Assembly: GCA_017465905.1 (NCBI GenBank)
Contig: JAFTVE010000026.1
Coordinates: 42,478 to 106,477, forward strand
Direction: 5' to 3'
Source of the DNA: Bacteroidaceae bacterium
GTDB lineage: Bacteria; Bacteroidota; Bacteroidia; Bacteroidales; Bacteroidaceae
Length of the DNA: 64,000 nucleotides
The notes below the pieces were generated by a model. It saw only the letters and a program-made list of their open reading frames with translations, searched no databases and was not told the DNA's origin. The translations under genes were made by a program, and so were the position numbers. This document shows positions 44,171-52,280 of the stretch, in pieces; position 1 is the first letter of the stretch, and the number at the start of each line of letters is the position of its first letter.

Positions 44171-45205
44171 TCAGAGCGAGAGTACAAAATCGTCCCACTC
44201 CTTGGCACCGCCATCGGGGCCAAGCACCTTCTTGTGCAAGCGCCCACGGATGCTCGATACGCTGTTTGGTGCACGATTGATGACGGCGGCAATATCATTG
44301 TTCGAAACGCCGAGCTTGATGAGCAGGCACACCTGGAACTCCACATCGGAGAAGTCGTAGAGCGAGCGCAGTTTGCGTGAGAAACCTGTGTATACACTAT
44401 TGATCTGTTGCTCCATCTCGCGCCAATCCTCATCGGTCATGTTCTCGCCAGCGGCAAGGCGTGGGCGTAGTGCCTGGTAGTAGTCCGACTGGAAAAAATT
44501 AGTTTCTTCTTGCTTGATAGCATCGATGACCAGCGTAGAACGTTCTTGAAGTTCCTCCTTGATGGCTGCAAGCTTTTGTTCTATATGTCGTTTGCGATGA
44601 GTGACAACTATAGCATAAACAACGGCAAACATCACGATGAATCCAAACATAATAACTATGCCATAATACTTGCTAAGAATATGTTTCAATTCGCGCTCTT
44701 TAGCATATATCTCTAGTTCGAAAGGCTTATGCGCCACTTTTTCTTGTTGCGCTATGCGGCAGATTGTTCGGAATTCTTCTTTGCGACTTGTAGGGATATT
44801 TGAGACACGACGCCAAGTCTCAGTGAATTTCCCCTTCCATATAGTGACAATGGTGCTATCATCAATAATGCTGAGTGGCATCTCGCGCCCACCTTCCACA
44901 TAAGAGGTATCGACATCTATATCTATAATATAGCATCCAATAGAATGAGGTACCACGAACATGCGCCCATCCAATTGGGTCAAACTAAAATTGTAAAAAG
45001 TGCTATCAGTGTCATACATCTTATAACCAGTAGAATTACCTCCGTACATATAGGGGGCTCCAATCGGCGATACTCTGTCAATAAGTTCCCACACCCCCGT
45101 AATGTTAAACCCCTCACTTGACTGCACAGCCTCGCCCTGCCGCTTCCCCGAGCAAGAGGAAAGCAGTGCCAGCAACGTGGAGAGTATAATGAAGAATCTA
45201 TTCAT
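44171..45205 (-). CDS. Membrane-anchored HTH regulator, copy 2
   Basis: The ATG at 45205 (MNRFFIILSTLLALLSSCS) was chosen over an upstream in-frame start that would run through the promoter. The 344-residue protein has the same layout as the copy at 39969: lipoprotein-like signal, sensor (FNITGVWELIDRVSPIG; MYDTDSTFYNFSLTQLDGRMFVV), membrane segment (IVMFGFIVMFAVVYAIVV) and C-terminal helix-turn-helix (DVEFQVCLLIKLGVSNNDIAAVINRAPNSVSSIRGRL). The first 40 and last 120 residues are almost identical between copies; the sensor is not. It probably controls the barrel gene downstream. Confidence 0.82.
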   Translation of the reverse strand: MNRFFIILSTLLALLSSCSGKRQGEAVQSSEGFNITGVWELIDRVSPIGAPYMYGGNSTGYKMYDTDSTFYNFSLTQLDGRMFVVPHSIGCYIIDIDVDTSYVEGGREMPLSIIDDSTIVTIWKGKFTETWRRVSNIPTSRKEEFRTICRIAQQEKVAHKPFELEIYAKERELKHILSKYYGIVIMFGFIVMFAVVYAIVVTHRKRHIEQKLAAIKEELQERSTLVIDAIKQEETNFFQSDYYQALRPRLAAGENMTDEDWREMEQQINSVYTGFSRKLRSLYDFSDVEFQVCLLIKLGVSNNDIAAVINRAPNSVSSIRGRLHKKVLGPDGGAKEWDDFVLSL

Positions 45206-45240
45206 AGATACCAGTGTGAGCGCAACGCAGTTTCGGATAG

Positions 45241-45248
45241 CAAAGATA
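45241..45248 (-). promoter_or_regulatory. Promoter -7 element (TATCTTTG) of regulator copy 2
   Basis: Same upstream block (TTGCAGAAAAACGAC) as regulator copy 1. Confidence 0.6.
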
Positions 45249-45283
45249 GTCGTTTTTCTGCAAATCGCAAAAGTGACACTAAA

Positions 45284-45372
45284 GTTGCGCAACATTTACG
45301 CAAAAGTTTACGCAAATGTTGCACTTGTAACTGTCGTGTGAATCAGTGCGTAATGTGCCAACTTGCGCAAAT
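45284..45372. repeat. Left inverted repeat of the HU/DUF3987 cassette
   Basis: 89 bp that match the reverse complement of 47989-48079 with small gaps. Shared blocks are TTTACGCAAAAG-TTTACGCAAA, TTGCACTTGTAACT and CCAACTTGCGCAAAT. The paired TTTACGCAAA units look like iterons. Confidence 0.8.
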
Positions 45373-45412
45373 CTTTGTTTTGCTACTGTTTTTTGTTTAT
45401 GGGGTATAACTC

Positions 45413-46066
45413 CTACCTCCCGAAGTTCCCCTTCGTAGGGCGGAAGCAGCCGTTGACGCGAGGCACGCGCTCCATCTCGCCGTGCGCTACATAGTCGTTG
45501 AGCTTCTGGTACGAGGTGCTGGTGGCGTAGTGGCTGATGCGGGCAAACTCGCGGACGCTGATGTCGTCGTGCGTCTCGAAGTGTTCGTACAGCGCATCGG
45601 CCAGCTCGGGGGCCGACAGAGGCTGGCGCACCTTGCCCTCTACCTGAAACTTCACATCGGCCAGGCGGTCGAGCAGGTGCTTGTCGGCACGGAAACGGAT
45701 GCCGCTGATCTTTACGTCCTTGCCCGTAGGAGGCGTAGAGCCGGTATGGTTGCTCAGCTCCATGGTGAGCGAGCCCAAGCCGTCGAGCTGTACGCGATAG
45801 CCGTGGCTCAGGGCATCGATAATCTGTGTTCGCAACACGTCCCATACGAGCTTCACGTCCGATGGAGTGGCCGTGGTGGCATTGTTGGCACTGATGGCCA
45901 TCTGCTCAATGTCAACTTTCTGCGGGAAGGCTACCGACACGCCCGTGCACCACGACTCCTCCCCATTGGGACCCGATACTTTATGACGCCGACTCAGTGA
46001 ACAACGTACTACGGGAGTATAGCCATCGCGATAATTCTGCACATGCTTTGATTTCTTTACTTTCAT
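45413..46066 (-). CDS. HU-like DNA-binding protein with C-terminal winged-helix-like extension
   Basis: The 217-residue protein starts with a basic region, then an HU/IHF-like domain of the Bacteroidetes HU-related type (WDVLRTQIIDALSHGYRVQLDGLGSLTMELSN region; GKDVKISGIRFRADKHLLDRL). The usual members end near residue 130-150. Here a further segment (PLSAPELADALYEHFETHDDISVREFARIS; SYQKLNDYVAHGEMERVPRVNG) looks like a winged helix. It is divergent from the DUF3987 gene across a palindromic array, and both lie inside inverted repeats. It could bind the array (inference). Confidence 0.8.
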   Translation of the reverse strand: MKVKKSKHVQNYRDGYTPVVRCSLSRRHKVSGPNGEESWCTGVSVAFPQKVDIEQMAISANNATTATPSDVKLVWDVLRTQIIDALSHGYRVQLDGLGSLTMELSNHTGSTPPTGKDVKISGIRFRADKHLLDRLADVKFQVEGKVRQPLSAPELADALYEHFETHDDISVREFARISHYATSTSYQKLNDYVAHGEMERVPRVNGCFRPTKGNFGR

Positions 46067-46141
46067 GGTGGTATTTTTTAGGTTTTGAGTTTATAAGTTT
46101 TTGAGCTCGTTGGCTCTTGGATTTCTCCTTGTCCTACGTAT

Positions 46142-46229
46142 TTTCTACCTGCAGGCAGAGCACTTTCTACTTGCAGGTAGAATGGTTTCTATTTGCAGTT
46201 AGAAACATTTCTACTTGCAAGTAGAAACA
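46142..46229. repeat. Four tandem 22-bp palindromic repeats (TTTCTACTTGCAGGTAGAA core)
   Basis: Units at 46142-46163, 46164-46185, 46186-46207 and 46208-46229. Each contains TTTCTAC-TTGCA-GTAGAA or a close variant, itself a dyad. Regular spacing of two DNA turns fits an operator or iteron array. Confidence 0.85.
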
Positions 46230-46344
46230 TTTTTCTCTTTGCCCAACAAAGATAATCTATTGTTCCGTTTTTTGCAAACGAACCTCCCAATTTATTTACA
46301 AGTGCACTGGCATTCAGGGTATTGACATCGGGATTCTGATGTTG

Positions 46345-46352
46345 TAACTTTG
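46345..46352 (+). promoter_or_regulatory. Promoter -7 element (TAACTTTG) of the DUF3987 gene
   Basis: TAACTTTG lies about 31 bp before the ATG at 46384, at the usual distance. Confidence 0.55.
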
Positions 46353-46383
46353 TGTCAAAATAACATAAACAAAACAGAAAGCT

Positions 46384-47988
46384 ATGCAAGAATCTAATGT
46401 AAACCAACAACCCAAGTCTTACGCTGACGTGCTGCGCGAGACCCAGCAGGAGGAGTTTCCCCTGCTCAGTGAAGTGACCCAAGGGGTCGTGGAAGACCCC
46501 ATCACGTTGATGAACTCCATCTACGATGAGGATGGTGTGGTAGTGCCCTGTGCTCTGCCCGATGCTATGTGGAAGCATCTGCCTCAGATGATGAGCGAGA
46601 CCTTATCCTTGTATGATGATGCCGACATCCGCACCATGCTGCTGATGGCCATGATGCCTACACTCGGCTCGGCCATGAGCAATGTACGCGTGCGCCACGG
46701 CCAGCGACTCTATTCGCTCGGTATGATGAACATCTGCGTAGGCCCCTCAGCCTCGGGCAAGGGATGCGTGGGCGATGTGGCGAGCCTCGTCGATGGCATC
46801 AACAGGATTATCTGCGAGGAGAGTCTGCAGGCAAAGTCCGACCACCGCAAGCGCCACAAGCGCTACAAGCGTTTAAGCAGTCAACTTACCTTTGCCGCCA
46901 AGGGCGACATATCGCAACTCGTGGATGTGAACGACATTGCCAGTGAGGTGGACGAACCCCAAGCACCTTTGCGCCGTATGCACAAGCTACCTGCCAAGAC
47001 TACGGCGGCGAACTACTACCGCCTGCTCTATGCCAATGGAGACAACATCTCCTACCTGCATATCCCCGAGCTGGCGGAGATGAGTGCGGCCAACAAGGGT
47101 TCGTTCGGTGACTTCATGTACATCCTGCTTGCCGCGCAGAATGAGGAGCAGCTACACACGGGGCGCAAGACCGATGATGAGGATTTCCTCATTGAACACA
47201 CCCGACTCGCCATGGCCGCTACGGGCACCATGTCGTCGGTGCGTGAGTTTATTCCTAATCTCGAAGATGGCCTCTCCACCCGCTTCCTCTATCATAACCT
47301 GCCAGCGAAGAGCACGGTGCGTGGCGAGATGGATGAGGCTACGGCCGAGGCCTTCATCGATGTGTATGGCCATCACCGCGGTGTGCTCACCGAGATATGG
47401 AAGGAGCTGCGCCTGTTTGAGGGCAAGGCCGATGAGGAGCTTCCGCGCCTGATTATCTCGGACGAGCAGCGCGAGTATATTGACGAGTATTACCGCCAGC
47501 TGGTATCGTTCGTGGCCTTGGCATTGCCCGACAAGGACTTGCGTGCCCCCATTCTGCGCTCGCGCCTCAACCTCTACCGTATGCTGATGATCATTGCCGT
47601 GCTGCGCCGCTATGAAGAGCTGGGCTGTGTAGAGGGCATGTTCGGGGAGAAGCGCTTCGCCATCGCAGAGGCCGACCTGAAGTGGGGCCTCGCGTATATC
47701 TTCTATTGCATGATGCAGACCTCTGCGATATATGACCGCTTACGCCGTGAAGAGCGCGAGGAACCCAAACGTGTTAACATCAGCGCCTTGGCATTCGCAC
47801 AGTACTTACCCCAGTGCTTCACCACGGCCGTGGCCAATGAGAAGGGTGAGGAACTGGGCATCAAGTCCCGTGCCGTGAGCTATCACCTGCGCACACTCTG
47901 CGCCAAGGGCTACATTGAACGTATCCGCCAAGGGGTGTATCGCAAGGTGGTGAAGCGTGTGAACAGAAAAAACAGACCTGCAGCATAG
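46384..47988 (+). CDS. DUF3987 P-loop ATPase
   Basis: The 534-residue protein has a Walker A-like motif VGPSASGKGCVGD at about 119-131, and YLHIPELAEMSAANKG, which could supply the Walker B acid. LAMAATGTMSSVREFIPNLEDGLSTRF matches the DUF3987 core. The C-terminus has a helix-turn-helix-like end (LGIKSRAVSYHLRTLCAKGYIERI). DUF3987 proteins are common on Bacteroidetes mobile or prophage-like regions and are often read as primase/helicase-associated; the function is not proven. The right inverted repeat begins one base after its stop codon. Confidence 0.85.
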   Translation: MQESNVNQQPKSYADVLRETQQEEFPLLSEVTQGVVEDPITLMNSIYDEDGVVVPCALPDAMWKHLPQMMSETLSLYDDADIRTMLLMAMMPTLGSAMSNVRVRHGQRLYSLGMMNICVGPSASGKGCVGDVASLVDGINRIICEESLQAKSDHRKRHKRYKRLSSQLTFAAKGDISQLVDVNDIASEVDEPQAPLRRMHKLPAKTTAANYYRLLYANGDNISYLHIPELAEMSAANKGSFGDFMYILLAAQNEEQLHTGRKTDDEDFLIEHTRLAMAATGTMSSVREFIPNLEDGLSTRFLYHNLPAKSTVRGEMDEATAEAFIDVYGHHRGVLTEIWKELRLFEGKADEELPRLIISDEQREYIDEYYRQLVSFVALALPDKDLRAPILRSRLNLYRMLMIIAVLRRYEELGCVEGMFGEKRFAIAEADLKWGLAYIFYCMMQTSAIYDRLRREEREEPKRVNISALAFAQYLPQCFTTAVANEKGEELGIKSRAVSYHLRTLCAKGYIERIRQGVYRKVVKRVNRKNRPAA

Positions 47989-48079
47989 ATTTGCGCAAGT
48001 TGGTACGTTACACGCTGAAAATCATCGGAGTTACAAGTGCAATTTTTGCGTAAACTTTTGCGTAAACTATTGCGCAAAC
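47989..48079. repeat. Right inverted repeat of the HU/DUF3987 cassette
   Basis: 91 bp; partner of 45284-45372. It begins ATTTGCGCAAGTTGG immediately after the DUF3987 stop. Confidence 0.8.
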
Positions 48080-48163
48080 TTTAAGGCGCTCGCAAGCGGA
48101 GCAAGCGTGCTAATATGAGTGGGTGGGGAAATCTGTGGTGCGGGGAGACGCCTTCCGTCCCCT

Positions 48164-48529
48164 TTACTCGAAGTCGATGTCAATCTTGAGTTCCTCGTCC
48201 AGAGGGGTTTCATCGGAGGTCTCGATGGGGGCTATGGACGCGGCTTCGCCAGCGATGTCGTAGCGGGGGCCCATGGGTTGGTTCTGGTGTATGTAGCCCA
48301 CGGCTTTGCTCAGTCCGTCGATGAACTTGCTGAAGTCTTCGGGGTAGAGGAATATCTTGTGCTTCTCCAGGGTGAAGGGTGCGTCGGGGCCTTCGCCCTG
48401 TACTATCTTCTTGCTTTCGGTGATGGCGAGGAATAGTTCGTCGCGCCTGTTGCGCTTCACGTCGATGTAGTAGATGCGCTTGCCGGCCTTGATGGCTTGG
48501 GAGTATACGATGTCTTTTTCGTGGTCCAT
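48164..48529 (-). CDS. DUF3276 (PUR-alpha-like) nucleic-acid-binding protein
   Basis: The ATG at 48529 (MDHEKDIVYSQ) was chosen over an upstream TTG. The 121-residue protein has the DUF3276 pattern: SQAIKAGKRIYYIDVKRNRRDELFLAITESKK (region) and KIFLYPEDFSKFIDGLSKAVGYIH, followed by an acidic tail. The family has the PUR-domain fold and binds single-stranded DNA or RNA; its role in Bacteroidetes is little known. Monocistronic. Confidence 0.9.
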   Translation of the reverse strand: MDHEKDIVYSQAIKAGKRIYYIDVKRNRRDELFLAITESKKIVQGEGPDAPFTLEKHKIFLYPEDFSKFIDGLSKAVGYIHQNQPMGPRYDIAGEAASIAPIETSDETPLDEELKIDIDFE

Positions 48530-48798
48530 GGTCAATCTTTCTCCTTAATTATTAGTCTATAACTTTGAAAATCGTTTCAAATTTGGCGGAAATATTTCGG
48601 AAATGCAAATGTTTGATGCTTTTTTGTGCGATTTTGTCATGTTTTGTGTGGTTTTTGCTGCCATTGATGCGTGCTGAGCCCTGTTTTTGCTGTCAATTTG
48701 ATTTTTTTTCAAAAAAATGCTTGTGCATTTAAACCTTCTGCCGAGTGCCGAGTCATACGGATGTGCACACTTTGAATTTATTAATCAGTAAAATAGAA

Positions 48799-49227
48799 AT
48801 GAATATGAAGAAATTTGTTTTAGCAGCCTTGGCAATGGTGTTTTCGGTGACTCTGTTTGCACAGGGACCCCAGCGTCGCGAGTTCAAGCCCGAAGAGATG
48901 GCTACCCGTGTGGCCGACGGTATGAAGAAGGAGCTTGACCTTAACGATGAGCAATATAAGTCGGTATACAACCTCTACCTGAAGCGTGGCGAGGAGATGA
49001 AGGCCCGCCGCGAGAAGGGTCAGCAGCCCCAGCAGGTGGATCGTGAGGCTCGCCGCGAGGAGATGAAGAAGCAGCAGGAGGCTATGAATGCCGAGCTGAA
49101 GAAGGTCCTCACCAAGGAGCAGTATGCCAAGTATGAGGAGATGCAGAAGAAGCAGCAGCAGCGTCAGCGCCAGGGTGGTCCGCGTGGCCCTCAGGGCGGA
49201 CAGGGCATGCCTCCTCGACAGAGATGA
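48799..49227 (+). CDS. DUF4890 periplasmic protein (Spy/CpxP-like helical protein)
   Basis: The ATG at 48799 gives a signal peptide (MNMKKFVLAALAMVFSVTLFAQ). The mature 120 residues are charged helices: FKPEEMATRVADGMKKELDLNDEQYKSVYNLYLKRGEEMKARR (region), a second helix ending LTKEQYAKYEEMQKK, and a Gln/Arg/Gly-rich tail. The layout resembles Spy/CpxP folding chaperones. Function inferred from fold only. Confidence 0.85.
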   Translation: MNMKKFVLAALAMVFSVTLFAQGPQRREFKPEEMATRVADGMKKELDLNDEQYKSVYNLYLKRGEEMKARREKGQQPQQVDREARREEMKKQQEAMNAELKKVLTKEQYAKYEEMQKKQQQRQRQGGPRGPQGGQGMPPRQR

Positions 49228-49391
49228 GATAGACGTTTTTGAGTGTTTATAATTTTTCAGTAGTGGGTAAAAGGATTGTACCCCGAGTGCTCTCCCTCGC
49301 CTCAGTGTGAATTCCCCGTTTCATGATAATCTAGGCCTACTCTTGTATGTGAATATGGGCAAGGCCGCCAAAGGGGGAGGGCACTTTTTTT

Positions 49392-49439
49392 GGAAGACAA
49401 GGTTTACGGCGTAAGAATTTTCCTTGTCTTCCATTTTTT
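49392..49439 (+). terminator. Strong hairpin terminator
   Basis: GGAAGACAAGG (49392-49402) pairs perfectly with CCTTGTCTTCC (49422-49432), followed by ATTTTTT. It lies 165 bp beyond the DUF4890 stop and may end a longer 3' UTR or a small RNA. Confidence 0.65.
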
Positions 49440-49584
49440 ATTCGTGTTTTCTTTGTAACAAAGGAAAAACGCCGAGAGATCCTTCACCTGCGGTTCAGGA
49501 TGACACGCAGATTCGGGTACAGCTCAGCATGACACACTGTAGCCCAAAATACTTCTGCTCGCTGAAAAAAATCACAAAGTAAAC

Positions 49585-49616
49585 TTTGTATTTCTGCTCG
49601 CTTATTCGTACCTTTA
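49585..49616 (+). promoter_or_regulatory. Promoter (TTTG -33, 20-bp spacer, TACCTTTA -7)
   Basis: TTTG at 49585-49588 and TACCTTTA at 49609-49616; 25 bases (49591-49615) identical to the promoter at 18678-18702. Confidence 0.65.
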
Positions 49617-49632
49617 CACTCCAAATAACCTA

Positions 49633-51162
49633 ATGACCATAAACAAGATGATTTCTTCGATAAATCTCTTTCGCGAGCTGCGCCGTCTGCGCAAGATTGG
49701 CGGCAAGCGGCACCCGATGTACGACCAGAACAAGTTTGCCAAATACTTCATGGGCTTTGCCGTGGCCCTGTGGGTGGTGTATCTCATCATGTTCGGCTTC
49801 CTGTTTATCGGGCTCTTCAGCGAGATATTCCCCTCGATGGAGCCCTACCACATGCTCAACAAGGGGATGCTCTACCTGCTCATGGTGGACTTCATCATGC
49901 GCTTCGCCATGACCAAGCTGCCGGTGCAGGAGATCAAGCCCTTCGTGCTGCTGCCCGTAGGCAAGAACCGTGTGCTGCGCAGCTACCTCGTGATGACGGG
50001 GCTGAGCGGGTTTAACCTGATATGGATGTTCATGCTCGTGCCCTTCGCCTTCGGCACGCTGTTCCGCTACTTCGGCTTCGTGGGCGTGCTGGGCTTCCTC
50101 GTGGGCTACTGGCTGCTGATGCTGGCCAACAACTACTGGTTCCTCTTCTGCCGCACGCTGATGAACCAGCATATCCTCTACGTGCTCGTGCCCATTGCCG
50201 TATATGCCCTGCTGCTCGTGGGGCTGCTCGTGCCCGAGACTAACTATATAGGCAACTTCTGCATGGAGCTGGGCGAGGGATTCTTCCTTTGGGAGTGGCA
50301 GGCCTACCTGGGTGTCATCGCCCTCGTGTATGGGCTCTTCGAGCTGTGCCACGCCTTGCAGAAGCGCGTAGTGTATAAGGAGCTGTCGAAGACGGAGGTG
50401 GTGAAGAAGCTGAAGAAGGTGTCGGAATACAAGTTTCTCGACCGCTTCGGCGAGGTGGGCGAGTACATGCGCCTCGAAATCAAGCTCCTCACCCGCAACA
50501 AGGTGCCTCGTGCACAGTTCTATATGGGATTTGCCATCATGCTGATGTTCAGCGCTGCGCTGGCCTTCACCGATGTGTATGACGGCGACTTCATGCGCTA
50601 CTTCATCACGGTGTATAACTTTGCCGTGCTGGGCGTGCTCGTGCTGAGCCAGACGATGAGCTACGAGGGCAACTATCTGGACGGACTGATGAGCCGCAAG
50701 GAGTCGATACTCAACCTGCTGCGTGCCAAGTATTACGTGCAGTGTGCCCTGCTACTCATACCGCTCGTCATCATGATACTGCCCATCACCGAAGGCAAGA
50801 TATCGCTGCTCTGCGCACTGGCCTGCTTCTTCCTTACCAGTGGGTTCACCTTCTGGACCCTCATGCAGCTGGCCGTGTACAATAAACTGACAATCAATCT
50901 CAATACCAAGGTAACGGGTAAGAATACGGGCGGCACCTTCTTCCAGTCGATGATTATCATGGCCGGCTTCTTCCTGCCCGTCATCATCCTGCAGGTATTT
51001 ACCTCGCTATTGAGCGAGAATACCGCCCTGCTCATCATCCTCGGCATAGGGCTCGCCTTCACGCTCACCCATCCGCTGTGGCTGCGCAATATCTACAAGC
51101 GATTCATGAAGCGGAGGTATGAGAACATGGAGGGATTCCGCTCGTCGATAATGAATAATTAA
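49633..51162 (+). CDS. DUF5687 family ABC-type permease
   Basis: The 509-residue protein has about 12 membrane segments arranged as in two-domain ABC permeases of the DUF5687 family: FAVALWVVYLIMFGFLFIGL, GFNLIWMFMLVPFAFGTLF, a charged central loop (YKELSKTEVVKKLKKVSEYKFLDRFG region) and a second membrane half. An ATP-binding protein gene follows 85 bp downstream across an AACTCAAAA repeat, and the two probably form one exporter. Substrate unknown. Confidence 0.88.
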   Translation: MTINKMISSINLFRELRRLRKIGGKRHPMYDQNKFAKYFMGFAVALWVVYLIMFGFLFIGLFSEIFPSMEPYHMLNKGMLYLLMVDFIMRFAMTKLPVQEIKPFVLLPVGKNRVLRSYLVMTGLSGFNLIWMFMLVPFAFGTLFRYFGFVGVLGFLVGYWLLMLANNYWFLFCRTLMNQHILYVLVPIAVYALLLVGLLVPETNYIGNFCMELGEGFFLWEWQAYLGVIALVYGLFELCHALQKRVVYKELSKTEVVKKLKKVSEYKFLDRFGEVGEYMRLEIKLLTRNKVPRAQFYMGFAIMLMFSAALAFTDVYDGDFMRYFITVYNFAVLGVLVLSQTMSYEGNYLDGLMSRKESILNLLRAKYYVQCALLLIPLVIMILPITEGKISLLCALACFFLTSGFTFWTLMQLAVYNKLTINLNTKVTGKNTGGTFFQSMIIMAGFFLPVIILQVFTSLLSENTALLIILGIGLAFTLTHPLWLRNIYKRFMKRRYENMEGFRSSIMNN

Positions 51163-51246
51163 TTCTTTTGAGTTTGTAAGTTTGCCCTCAAACCGTCTAC
51201 TCAAAAACTCAAAAACTCATAAACTCAAAAACTCATAAACTAATAT
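51163..51246. repeat. Inverted-arm spacer of ACTCAAAAACTCATAAACTC units
   Basis: A short left arm (TTGAGTTTGTAAGTTTG) and a right arm of five ACTCAAAAACTC/ATAAACTC units separate permease and ATPase genes. Confidence 0.5.
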
Positions 51247-52074
51247 ATGATAACCATCAGCAACCTCAAGAAATGCTTCGGCGAGAAAGTCGCCGTCAAC
51301 GTAAAGGACTACATCATCAGCCAAGGTACCATGCTCGGCCTCGTGGGCAACAACGGAGCCGGCAAGACCACCCTCTTCCGCCTTATCCTCGACCTCCTGC
51401 AAGCCGATGAGGGCGAGGTGCATATCGACCATGTCGATGTATCGAAGAGCGAGGAGTGGAAGCAGCGCACGGGCGCTTTCATCGACGACAGTTTCCTCAT
51501 CGACTACCTCACCCCGGAGGAGTATTTCTACTTCCTCGGCCGCGTGTTTGGGTTGAAGAAGGAGGAGATTGATGAACGTCTCGTCCCCTTTACCCGCTTC
51601 ATGAACGGTGAGGTGCTCGGCCAGAAGAAGCTTATCCGCGACTTTTCGCGCGGTAATAAGCAGAAAATCGGTATCATCGGTGCCATGCTGCACCGCCCCT
51701 CACTGCTCATACTCGACGAACCGTTCAACTTCCTCGACCCCTCGTCGCAGTCGGTCATCAAGCACGTGCTGGCCGAGTATAACCGCGAGACGGGTGCCAC
51801 CATCCTCGTGTCGAGCCACAACTTGAGCCACACGACCGACGTGTGTAGCCGCATTGCCCTGCTGGAGAACGGTGTCGTCATCCGCGACATCGACAATAGT
51901 GAGCATACTGCCGAGCAGGAGCTGGAGAGCTACTTCAATGTGGACTTCGCCGAGGAAGCACCTGCTGCAGACACGCCACAGGAGGATACTCATGCTACAG
52001 AGCAGCCCGTAGCTGCGGAAATGGCTGAGCAGCCCGCGACAGAGCAACCCGCGACGGAGGAGTCGGCGGAATAG
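51247..52074 (+). CDS. ABC transporter ATP-binding protein
   Basis: The 275-residue ATPase has Walker A VGNNGAGKTTLF at 36-47, the ABC signature DFSRGNKQKIGIIGA and Walker B LLILDEPFNFLDP, then the H-loop SSHNLSHT. It is the likely partner of the upstream DUF5687 permease. The last 45 residues are an acidic, Ala/Pro/Thr/Glu-rich tail (AEEAPAADTPQEDTHATEQP) not needed for ATPase function and unusual for this family. Confidence 0.92.
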   Translation: MITISNLKKCFGEKVAVNVKDYIISQGTMLGLVGNNGAGKTTLFRLILDLLQADEGEVHIDHVDVSKSEEWKQRTGAFIDDSFLIDYLTPEEYFYFLGRVFGLKKEEIDERLVPFTRFMNGEVLGQKKLIRDFSRGNKQKIGIIGAMLHRPSLLILDEPFNFLDPSSQSVIKHVLAEYNRETGATILVSSHNLSHTTDVCSRIALLENGVVIRDIDNSEHTAEQELESYFNVDFAEEAPAADTPQEDTHATEQPVAAEMAEQPATEQPATEESAE

Positions 52075-52194
52075 CAAACTCCATAGAGCAAATTTCGTTG
52101 GAGGGCGCCTCGTGTTCCGTTCAGCCCTGTCGGGATATTGGTCTTTCGGCAAAAACTTTTTGTGATTCACGCGCGTTATATGAATAAAAAAGCG

Positions 52195-52202
52195 TAACTT
52201 TG
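52195..52202 (+). promoter_or_regulatory. Promoter -7 element (TAACTTTG) of purB
   Basis: TAACTTTG lies about 78 bp before the ATG at 52281, in AT-rich sequence (ATATGAATAAAAAAGCG). Confidence 0.55.
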
Positions 52203-52280
52203 CGGCCTCATAGCTGGCATGCAGGGATGCAATGCTCGTTTTGAGTATAGGAAAGACACGAAAAACGTATTCAATACATT

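Larger units (their letters stand above)
46067..46383. other. Divergent spacer of the HU/DUF3987 cassette
   Basis: 317 bp holding an AACTCAAAA-type spacer remnant (46083-46107), the 22-bp palindrome array (46142-46229) and promoter-like AT-rich sequence with TAACTTTG at 46345-46352 before the DUF3987 ATG. Confidence 0.6.
49228..49632. other. Intergenic region with structured RNA-like hairpins
   Basis: Contains a possible fold at 49289-49387 (AGTGCTCTCCC pairing with GGGGGAGGGCAC, ending in seven T), a strong terminator at 49392-49439, a dispersed repeat near 49478-49515 (GAGAGATCCTTCACC, then GGTTCAGGATGACA) and the promoter at 49585-49616. No gene. Confidence 0.5.
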
